Positions 1 through 8,608 of a stretch of DNA of 64,000 nt are shown piece after piece (positions within the stretch are counted from its first letter, which is position 1; each line of letters begins with the position of its first letter). The stretch spans positions 620,001 through 684,000 of the forward strand of contig QYRS01000015.1 in the NCBI GenBank assembly GCA_006503535.1, written 5' to 3'. The translations under genes were made by a program, and so were the position numbers. The notes below the pieces were generated by a model. That model made no database searches, was not told the DNA's origin, and saw only the letters and a program-made list of their open reading frames with translations. The DNA comes from Arthrinium phaeospermum. Its lineage: Eukaryota; Ascomycota; Sordariomycetes; Amphisphaeriales; Apiosporaceae.

Positions 1-1702
1 TCGGCGCAACCTTCCCAAAAGCTGGCCAATACTGCACTCAAATCGGCAAATGCTCTCTCCCCCCAACAACAGACGGAGCCCCCTCCTCTGCCGGCCCGCC
101 CCTCGCCAGCAGCACCGACCGAGACTCAGCAGGATGTCGATATGATCAATGTCACAGTTGAGCCACTGGTTGATACCAACGATGTCCCCAGCTCAATGAG
201 TTCTCAGACCCTCGTCAATGATAGCGAGGCTACATCCATGGGCTCCTATGTGGAGATCAACGTGCCTAGCGAGGCAGATGACAAGGCGAAGAAGGCAGCC
301 TCTGGAGGCGAAGAGTCTCCCAAAGTGTCTCATGTTGAGATAAAGCCGGATGACCTGAATTCGATTGAAGAGACCATATGAGGAGAAGTACCAAATCATA
401 TCGGAGCGCTTGGAGCAGTCGGACAGAAAGGGCACAAACCAGAACGACGTTGGTGAAATCGTCGGCAACGTTCTGGAACACCTGATGCGCTCGATTCAGT
501 CGGACGGCCCGTTCCTGGACGGCCTGACCTGCAATCAGACAAGATCACCAGGACTTTCTTCCCCATGTTCGTCAACTATTCGCATCGAAAGGACGAGGCA
601 ACAGGGGCGGAGACGGAGAGCAAAGAAGTCATCCCAGATCGTTGGCTCAGTGCCTTCCCCCACAGCACGGAGGGCGTCAAGAGAACGATTTACGAAGCCT
701 TGGACGAGGCCACGCAAATCAGTTTCGTCAATGCCACCCTAGCCCGTAGCACCCGTCTACCAGAGTCTACCCCCGGTCCTTCATATCTGTATTCAGCGGA
801 CTGGCAGCACGAAGAATAGAAATTCTGTGCTGATCGAGGACGTCCTGTACATGGACCGTTACATGGAGGCCGATCCCAACACAGCATTGGCAGAGCGCCG
901 CAGACAAGCGGCTTTGATCAAATGCGCTTGGCTCAGATCGGAGGTAGCCCCAAAGAGGAGTCGTCTCTTAGTAAGACGAATGCTGCTACGGATGTTCAAC
1001 TTCCTCAGAATTCGGAGGACGAGATCACTTGGATTGACCCGTATTCACTCGATTGGGATGACCTAGTGAAATTCGCCCCGTCCAAGACGGAACCGGATAT
1101 GGAGTCCCTTAAGCGCAAGGCACACGGATCCCCCCACACCGTACGCAAGAGATCTCCGCAAGGCCACCTCCGGGCTTTCCTGCGAACTTGCTCAAGTTGG
1201 CCAGCACCGTGCAAGATCAAGAAAAAGATGCAGAAGAACGTAAGAACCTCGAGGCCGAATTGAGCCAGCTGTTCAATGGCTTTAGGAACGAAAAGTACCT
1301 CTTGCACGCCGTCATTTGCCACGGCGGTGGCGTCACCGCTGGACACTACTGGGTCTGATTCGAGACTTCAAGAAGAATGTATGGCTCAAGTACAACGACA
1401 GCATCGTCACCGAGGACTCCCGCGACTCTCAGGCCGTGCTTGACGAGCTCAATTCTGGCGGCGACCCCTACTACCTGGCATATGTCCGCGAGGATATGAG
1501 AGACGAGATGGTGGACGTCCCCCAGCGTGCTGTTGTCCCCGACGACTCGAACGATGTTCCAGATGCGCCCGGCCACGTCATTGAGATGGAAACCATCGAA
1601 GGAATCGAGCCTGCCTCGCTCGTCACCATCAAGGAGCAGCCTGAGCCGCACAAGCCTGATTCGATGGAGGTGGATGAGCCTGCGCCTTATCAGGTGCTTT
1701 GA
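1..1702 (+). CDS. UBP2/USP25-type ubiquitin carboxyl-terminal hydrolase, 3' part, frameshifted
   Basis: This is the C-terminal part of a cysteine-protease deubiquitinase that would remove ubiquitin from substrates; the start and the catalytic Cys box lie upstream of the window. Reading from base 1 gives a Pro/Gln-rich linker, then a stretch ending near 380. Other frames continue the family: PMFVNYSHR at about 563, PPVLHICIQRTGSTKN near 774-825, and the catalytic His box (HAVICHGG, then TAGHYWV) near 1305-1355. These are followed by WLKYNDSIVTEDS and YYLAYVREDMRDEM. The order and spacing match UBP2/USP25/28-like enzymes. At least five single-base frame changes are needed (near 378, 540, 775, 920-1260, 1350). 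The tail is acidic and stops at 1702 inside a duplicated segment. I infer a functional gene with sequence errors rather than a pseudogene, because the conserved residues persist across frames. Confidence 0.8.
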
Positions 1703-1859
1703 GAAACCGCCTGATCGGATTCCCCAAAGATGGGGTAGCTTTACAAAGGAGCAGCCTGAGCCGCACAAGCCTGATTCGATGGGGTGGATGAGCCTGCGCC
1801 TTATCAGGTGCTTTGAGAAACCGCCTGATCGGATTCCCCAAAGATGGGGTAGCTTTACA
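1631..1859. repeat. Direct tandem duplication of about 115 bp
   Basis: Bases 1631-1745 are repeated at 1746-1859. The copies are identical except in one purine run (ggagg in the first, gggg in the second), which makes the second copy one base shorter. The first copy contains the stop codon of the deubiquitinase frame. The second copy falls after the stop. It may be a recent duplication or an assembly artefact. Confidence 0.95.
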
Positions 1860-2407
1860 GGAGTCGGTTGAGCTTCTGGGAAACGATCTGGGCAACAAAT
1901 AGTTCCCTTCTTGGAGTGGATTCTGCATTCTCGGAGGCTGCCAATGGCTGCTTAGTGCGAGAGAGCGAGAGAGAAGTGTTTCTGGGCTTTGTTGCATGAG
2001 TAATGTATGTATACGAATCGCAGCAGTTTCTAAGACGTGCTGCATAAAGGACGAGAGATCGATTTGCATTCGCTAGATAGTCAATCAAGCAAGGATGACT
2101 GATCCTGTGAACATTGGAGTTCGTTCGAATACCTAACAGTGCCAGTGGTGTCGTTGAAACAGTGAAAGTAAGCCCCAATGGTAAATCGCCCGGCATCAAC
2201 ACCAATAATAAAGTAAACCTAGGCGATGGTATTCAAAAATTTCAATTGTCAAAAGCCTATCAAGTCCCAGTAGATACCGTAGCTAGCTTTGGCCAAAAGC
2301 TATTGCCGTAACACCCAAACTCCGGTCATTTGAACCCGCTGCCTGAACGCAAATAAAAAGTCGATCATCATAATATGTGGTACGAAATCCGCGCCTCGAA
2401 GCGCAGT
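1860..2407. other. Spacer between convergent genes
   Basis: This gap separates the ends of the deubiquitinase (+) and GH76 (-) genes. It contains only short open frames without recognisable similarity. It is AT-richer than the flanking exons and presumably holds both 3' UTRs. Confidence 0.5.
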
Positions 2408-3902
2408 CTAGCCTTCCGACGTCACCAGGAACATGCCGCCCAGCAAGCCCGCCAGAATCAGCGTCGTCAAGATGCCTGCGCCGGCCCGGTCGCCCGCCGT
2501 CATGTCCCTGGGCCGCGCGATCTTGCCGCTGTCCTTGGAGCCGGCGTCGGGGTCGCCCTGCCCTTGGAGGAACCGCCCGTCTTGGAGGTGAAGGGGGCGG
2601 GCGCCTTGTCGACGAGGGTGGAGTAGATGACGGACAGGGCGTTCATCTGCTCGCCGACGCCGGCGTTGCCGTCGTAGGTGGGGCCCTTGAGCCAGCTGAA
2701 GCCGCAGGCCTGGCCGGCGGGGCCCTTGAAGTCGCTGCTGGTGCCGGCGCACTGCTGCACGGCGGCCTTGGCCGAGGAGGTGAGCAGCGGCGCCAGCGTG
2801 TCGTGGGTCTCGGGCACCAGCTGGGCCGTCGTGGCCATCCAGCGCGACAGGTGGCCCTTGAAGGCCTGCTGGTCCGTGTTGCAGGTGCCCTGGGGCTCGC
2901 AGGCGATCTCGTACATGACGCCGTCCTTGAAGAAGGTCTTGGCCGTGAACTTGGCCAGGCCCGTCGCCCGGTCCTTCCACGCGCCGTCCTCGGTGATGTT
3001 GTACATGTGCGCCGCGCCCACCAGGAAGATGCCCGCGTTGTACGAGAAGAGGGCGCCGTTGACCTCTTTGCAGTTCTCGCCGTCGCCGTAGCCGGCGCCG
3101 TCGCGCACCGTGTAGTCCGAGTCGATGAACTTGACGTCCTGCTCCCACTTGAAGATCTTCTCGGCCCAGTCGGCGTACTTCTGGTCGCCGGTGAAGCGGT
3201 AGAGGCGGGCGGCGATGTTGAAGAAGCAGCCGTTGGAGATGGAGTTCTTGTAGTTGTATCCGTTGTTGAAGGTCCAGATCTGCCAGCGCAGGCCGCCGCC
3301 GCAGTCCTTGGTGTCCCAGCGCGACACGTACTCGTTGAAGACGGCCTGGGTCAACGCGAGCCAGCCGGGCTCACCGTCGGGCGGGTTCTCGAAGTTGGCC
3401 TCGGCGGCGGTCATAGCGGCCATGGCCCAGAACCCCTGGTCGTCGTTGCCCAGACTCCGCGTCTGGTTCTCGGGCATGTAGTCGTGGTCGTCGCCCGCCT
3501 GGTGCAGCATGGCCTGGTACGTGATCTTGTTATACGTATCATCGCCCGTGTACACCCAATAGTCGATCAAGGCGCCAAACATGGCTCCTGCCTCCCACCC
3601 TGTATTCCGACTTAGCTTGAGCAGCAGCTAACTAGACCCGAAATCGGACTTACAGTAGTATGGGTCTGGCAAGTTTCCAGCAACATCGCCAGTGTTGTTA
3701 CCCGAGTAGTACTTCACCATGCCAAATGCTACTTGGCTGGCCGCAGACTTGACGGAATCTGTATCATATCAGATCAGCCAAAGATGCAGGTTATAATTTT
3801 GGAAAGAAAGCGCATACCATCACTGCCCCAGTCGACATCGAGAGCAGAGGTCACACTTCCAAGCAAGGCTGTAGCGCTTGCCGCCCAGGATAAAAACCGC
3901 AT
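2408..3902 (-). CDS. GH76 alpha-1,6-mannanase of the DCW1/DFG5 type, GPI-anchored, one frameshift
   Basis: Members of this family act at the plasma membrane or cell wall and process alpha-1,6-mannan of GPI anchors to attach wall proteins. Three exons fit: 3902-3818, 3758-3654 and 3599-2408, with introns of 59 and 54 bp and clean GT-AG ends. The start [15 protein letters not shown] gives a signal peptide. The exon 2-3 join reads [16 protein letters not shown], a family signature. The catalytic Asp pair sits in [11 protein letters not shown], about residues 116-117. The C-terminus reads SSKG, then in another frame a Ser/Asp-rich stretch and a hydrophobic tail ([18 protein letters not shown]) typical of a GPI-anchor signal. 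A single missing base near 2556 (CC read as C) breaks this join; adding it gives 461 codons including the stop. Confidence 0.9.
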
Positions 3903-6266
3903 TATATATAATGTGTAATACTGCTTGGTGTAAAGGGTATAGTTGCAGTAAAGTACAGAGTTAGAAGAGAATGCACCGTAGATCGAACGGGGCGAGGCGG
4001 GCGTCGTGGTGCGGGAGAGTAGAGAAAAGGAATGGATAGGTTGATGGACGAGGGATGAACGAGCGACTGACAGAGTAAGTGACCCGACCGGCAAAGATAT
4101 GACCTGACTTGGAGAGGAAATGTTTCGAGGCGTTGTTTCTTTCTATTCAAGTCGTAGGATGCATGGCCAAGTTCCCAAGACAGTGGAGCTGGCGGGCCCC
4201 CCGACTCGTAATGGCTGGCCGTCCATCGCTTGCATCAAATCATTGAAAGTACTGTCGATATTGGCATCTACACACGTACTGCCAGTGACTGGCATAGTCC
4301 CGGTCCCGCCTCCACTATTGTACCCGCCGTGTATCGGCGAGCATCCCGGCAAGGTGTGTTGACAGTCCCGCAAAACAGAAACAGCACCTGCAGGAAAACA
4401 GGAAGGAGGTCAATCACTGCCACTCCCTGATCATTGTTCAAGGCTCGAGGTCATACATTCCGGTCATACCTACTTCGTGCTTCCAAGAACCCTCGAACGT
4501 CGAATACCATCAACATTGAAGTATTTCTTACATCTACTCCATGGCCTTGTGCTGGCTTGTGGGAATAGATGATGGTGTGTTGGTGCTCATGCAGCCAGCT
4601 AGCCCAGGAAGCGCAATCCCAGGCAAAGGGTTACGCAAGCCCGGGGCTGATGGCTCGAAGCAGCCACTCTCCTGGTCACTCCTTCCTCTTCGGCCGCTGC
4701 CAGCTGCGTCACACACAATTCGGCCAGCACAAAGGGCGTTTTATCCCTTGGCACATCTTCATTTAATCGTCACGACTAACAGGCTGATATCCGAAGTAAT
4801 GCCTCGAGCTAAAACGGTCGTGGTTCGTGCATTTCGCAGGGCGTGCTGTTTTGTGAGGCGCTCTGGCTGCTCTGGCGTGCTGGCGGATATCCATTTTGAT
4901 CCGGGGAGACACGAACAAGCTTTTGGGGCTGTGCTTGGCGACGACTAACCAAGCAAGCTTGCACGTCTTTGCCTAGCCAGAACCTGCAGCAAGCAGCCCA
5001 GGCAAATTTGATGTGCGCATGCAGTGGGCTTTCGGAGTGGGACGTGGGTTCGGACCGATGGTCATGATGGTAGTTTTTGCTGGGCCTCTGGTCAAGATTC
5101 GTAACGTGATTAAAATCTCTTGTGGACTAGCTACGTCATGTCGGATTCGAACTTTCGGGGCTCCCACCACTCCAATGCGAGGGAAAAGGGGGTTGTTTGG
5201 AGCCCGTGGGAAATCGCTTTTTCGAAACAATCCAATCCCACATTCTATTATCGTGAGCTTCTTCCCCCCAGCTTGGCCGACTAGAATAGAATGCTCGACG
5301 GTCGAAGTCCAGCTCTGGTCCATTTCCAAGCCGTACCGCCATGACGGAAGCCGCTGGATGGATCCATGTTCTTGTGCCTGCCAAGAGCTGGGCTAACGGG
5401 TAGGATCTACGGGCGGAGCCTGAGCCCTGCAAGCTGAGTGGGGGCAACATCCCTTGCTCGCGACCTCATGGTCTGGTTCTCTGCCCTACGGCACACACGG
5501 CGAAAGTGGCCTATGAGGACCTCTTCGAACTTGAAGGGTGCAGAGTGTCAGATTGGTATCAGATATCATGTAATAACCCGAACAATCATCATAGTTGGAT
5601 CGAGATTATGATGATGCGGTTTGTTCATTCATTGATCAGAGTCGAAACATCAACCAGTTTGGGTAGCCTCTTTTTCTTTGCATTATCCCGAGGTGTTCCA
5701 TAAGTATCCGGTAGCTGGGAGTGACGCAGGATCGTTCTGAAGCGGCAAGCAGCTTCGGAATTTGATGACGGTTGCACACTGCGACGAAATCCACGAACTA
5801 CATCTCATATTTTGGGGACTGCGGTGTCACAATATGGGTAGCCCCTAGATTTTCTAGCCAAGGAGCCAAGGCATATTCGGCCGAAGTGCACAGATACCAG
5901 CCCGCCCGCATTCATGTTGCGACAATGGAGATCTTACATGTTCAGAAGCAAATTCGCGATGTCCATCACTAAGCGACGCGCAGATGTTGTCTTACATTCT
6001 CTTTTTTTACGCTCGAAGGGCATGTTGCGCCTAGGCACGCGGGACGCAGATCGGTCAGTTGTCCAGAGGCTCGAAACTAATGCCCGAATGACATCATAGA
6101 AGTCCTCGGCCGTGTTCCCATCACAACAATTAGAACCTTTGATACTATACTGACCTGGTTGTCATCAACATCGCAACAAAACCTGCGCAGAGACGCAACC
6201 ACTTTCAGAATAACAAACCAAACATGCGCCAAGACGAACTGACCTCTTGATTCAAGCTAATAAACG
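3903..6266. other. Gene-free spacer between divergent genes
   Basis: This 2.4-kb stretch holds the upstream regions of the GH76 gene (-) and the DUF4385-like gene (+). Several open frames of 60-135 codons occur, but none shows a recognisable domain, consistent codon use or intron signals. I see no tRNA or repeat structure. Confidence 0.5.
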
Positions 6267-6802
6267 ATGCCCTCTCCGAAGTCCCCAAAGACGACACCAC
6301 CACCCTCGCCAACCCTCCCCCTCATCAAGACCACGCCCCACGCGCACCGCATGAGCTACCGCATCGGCCGCGGGGAGCAGGGCGTCCTGACCTTCGAACC
6401 GTACAAGTCGTCGCTGCTGCCACTGTGGCGGTTTCGGACCGTCGCGGTGGCGCGGCGCAGCGCGGCTGACCTGTGGGCGCGGTTCGAGCAGTTCGGGCGC
6501 GACGACGAGGCCGACTTCGTGGGCATGGACATGGCGCGCAAGTTCATCCAGATGGGCATGACGCGCGCCAAGCGCTACGCCAACCACGCCGGCGGGCGCA
6601 AGTACCGGAAGGGCACGCGCGACGAGCTGCCCCGGAGCACCGACGAGGCCCAGATGAGCCGGAGCAGCGCGAGAAGGCGGCCGCCAGCCTGGTCTTCCGG
6701 GAGGTCTGGGAACGGTGCCGCGCCCACGAGGGCTACCAGCGGCGTAAGGTCGAGTTCCTAGCGGAGCAGAAGGAGTGGGAGAAGCAGCAAGCAAAGTCCT
6801 GA
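6267..6802 (+). CDS. Small conserved protein, DUF4385-like, one frameshift
   Basis: The first frame encodes a Pro/Thr-rich start, then YRIGRGEQGVLTFEPYKS, LLPLWRFRT, an Asp/Glu-rich linker and DFVGMDMARKFIQMGMTRAK. I recognise this as the DUF4385 type of small cytoplasmic protein of unknown function. After about 6661 conservation continues in the next frame (EQREKAAASLVFREVW, then a Lys/Glu-rich end KEWEKQQAKS and a stop at 6802). One missing C in a CCC run at 6660-6664 explains the shift; restoring it gives 179 codons including the stop. There are no introns, and no signal peptide or membrane segment is visible. The biochemical role is unknown. The start at 6267 is the first ATG of the open frame, and a later ATG in HAHRMSYRIG is possible. 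Confidence 0.7.
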
Positions 6803-6951
6803 TGATGTTGTGTTCGCCATCTGGGGAGCACCCTTAAGCGACATATTTAGCCATTTTTGCAGGTAATCAGCAGCACGTAGATGTTCATACAATGGTACTT
6901 GACAAGACCGCAGCAGCATAGTGTATCAACGAGGCAATGATGCCCTCAACT

Positions 6952-8121
6952 TTATTGCTGTAGTGTATTTGAAGCAGCTGTGGTATCCTCCGTTTTGGCA
7001 TTTTCATGATCTGCTTCCTCGTCATCGCCCCTGGCTCCATCCTCAGAGGGAGTTGCCCCATCCTCTGCAGACTTCAGGTGGGCCCCCTTGCGAGGAGGTA
7101 TAACCTGCATCAAGGCCTCGCCCCAATCACCCGTCTCGAGCCAACGCAGCATAATCTCAACTACGTGGTTGGTGGCCAAGACGTGCCTGTCTAGCAGCAC
7201 CATGAACTCACCAATGGGCAGCTTGGCCGTCCTTACTTTGCGTTCACGGGCAACCTTGTAGCACAGTCCTTTGTGCCTGTTCCTATCGATGATGCCACCT
7301 ACCACATAAGAGGTGTTGGGCTCAATACGATCCAGTGTGTAGGGTGAGTCGGCCGTCAGATAGACGATTGACTTATCGACATCGTCCGATTCTGGCTCAG
7401 GCTCAGGCTCTGCGCCCTTCTTCCTTTCGCCAGCTGGGTAGTGGAGGTCGCGGTAGGGTCTTCCAGGAGATGAAGTCCTTGCCATCAACCCCCCTTGCCA
7501 TCAACCCCCTTGAGCGTGTCCACTAGTTTCCCGCCTTCCGGGCCAGCCATGGTCTGCTTCGCTTGCTGAGCAACTCCGATGAAATCATCCTCATCTCCTG
7601 CATGTACTGCTCGTAGTCACAGTCGATGATGACGGAGACGGGTACTTTTGTCTGCTTCTGCGGGTTTCGCTCTCGCTCTCGCGTCTTCAGCAAGGGCTTC
7701 CTCCCTCTTTGTTGGCTTGCTCAATCTCGGCATCGCGCTCTAGCTTCTTGCGCTCTTGCCTGTTCCTCCGTTTTTCTCTGCGCTTTTCCGCACGCTCTCT
7801 GCCCTCCTCCCATTTTTGCAGGCGCCTGAGTTTCTTCAGCTGGTTCTTGGTGGGTGGTGTTTGCGTGGATTCGGTTGTGATTTGGACCTCCTCGCCATGG
7901 TCGGCGCCGTCTGCGTCGTCGCCGTCAACGGACTCGTCAGGGTCGCCTTCAGCCGCCCGCTTCACCCCGCGCGGACCTTCTGACGGAGCATCAGTAGTTG
8001 TTGCGCCGCTGGCGGCCATTGTCTGGATTTCGGGATTCTTGTCATTCTCCTCCCGTGAGATAATCTCCGACTTCTCTGCGGCAACCGTTTCGAGGCCGCC
8101 GTCTGTCATGGATGCATCCAT
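6952..8121 (-). CDS. TRM10: TRM10-like tRNA (purine-9-N1)-methyltransferase, disrupted
   Basis: TRM10 enzymes are SPOUT-fold methyltransferases that modify position 9 of tRNAs. The N-terminal part (start MDASMTDGG at 8121) is acidic, then Lys/Arg-rich and coiled (KNQLKKLRRLQKWEEG), as in the family. It is followed by KVPVSVIIDCDYEQYM in a shifted frame. The C-terminal SPOUT part is intact at 6952-7488: IVYLTADSPYTLDRIEPNTS, VVGGIIDRNRHKGLCYK, RTAKLPIGEF, ATNHVVEIMLRWLETGDWGE, then an acidic tail. The middle is damaged. A frameshift lies near 7697, a 16-bp duplication at 7477-7508, and about 50 codons expected between YEQYMQEM and the DDFIGVAQQAKQ segment are absent (junction near 7586-7598). 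The gene converges on the DUF4385-like gene and diverges from MSH2. Confidence 0.85.
7477..7508. repeat. 16-bp exact tandem duplication inside TRM10
   Basis: The unit ccttgccatcaacccc occurs twice in direct succession, at 7477-7492 and 7493-7508. Because 16 is not a multiple of three, it shifts the reading frame of the TRM10-like gene. Confidence 0.95.
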
Positions 8122-8333
8122 GTTTGCGCAAGCGATTGAGATTGGCTCCTTTTGGGTGAGAAACTGCAAAGTTGACGAGAGAACTTTGGTGGGGTTGAAC
8201 AGCCTCAATTGCAGCTGTGGCAGAATTTCGCCCAGCAACCAAACTGCCTGAAAATTGGGCGGTCGGCACAGTGCACAGGGCATGTCTAGCGGGGAATAGG
8301 TCCAAGTCTGTCTGCCGTACCCCAGTCAGTCAG

Positions 8334-8435
8334 CGCGTCGCGTCCCTGCGTACGGAGTAAGTAAAGTCCAATTATTGGCTTGTGACGCGACTTCCACTTT
8401 ACGCGCTCATCGCATGCTGCCGCTTTCTTTACGCG
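8334..8435. promoter_or_regulatory. Cluster of five MCB-like cores in the TRM10/MSH2 divergent promoter
   Basis: The 487-bp interval between the two divergent start codons contains the pentamer ACGCG or its complement CGCGT five times: CGCGT at 8334-8338 and 8339-8343, ACGCG at 8385-8389, 8401-8405 and 8431-8435. ACGCG is the core of the MluI cell-cycle box bound by MBF (Mbp1/Swi6) in yeasts, which drives G1/S expression of DNA-replication and repair genes. An inverted CCAAT box (ATTGG, 8374-8378) lies between them. Binding is inferred from sequence only. Confidence 0.55.
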
Positions 8436-8608
8436 ACAAGCTCCAAAATATAGGCCACTTGATTCATCTTCACTGAAACGCCCACTCCAAAGTACATGGA
8501 CGACTGCTTTCCATTCTAAACCAGCGCCCTGCATTGCACTTTACGAATGGTCTGAAGAGACTCGTCCAGCCACATGGTAGTTGTTGATCTCGATATACGC
8601 CCGTCAAC

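Noticed and set aside
2377..3615. 412-codon open frame on the plus strand
   Set aside because: It lies exactly antisense to the GH76 exon and is rich in Gly, Val, Ala and Leu, as expected from a GC-biased complementary strand. GH76 motifs on the minus strand are decisive.
4541..4948. 135-codon open frame in the spacer after GH76
   Set aside because: No recognisable domain, overlapping frames in other phases, and no promoter or intron features.
5125..5215. Possible tRNA on the minus strand (GTTCGAATCC-like B box at 5143-5152)
   Set aside because: The flanking bases do not form a T-stem, and there is no matching A box or acceptor stem.
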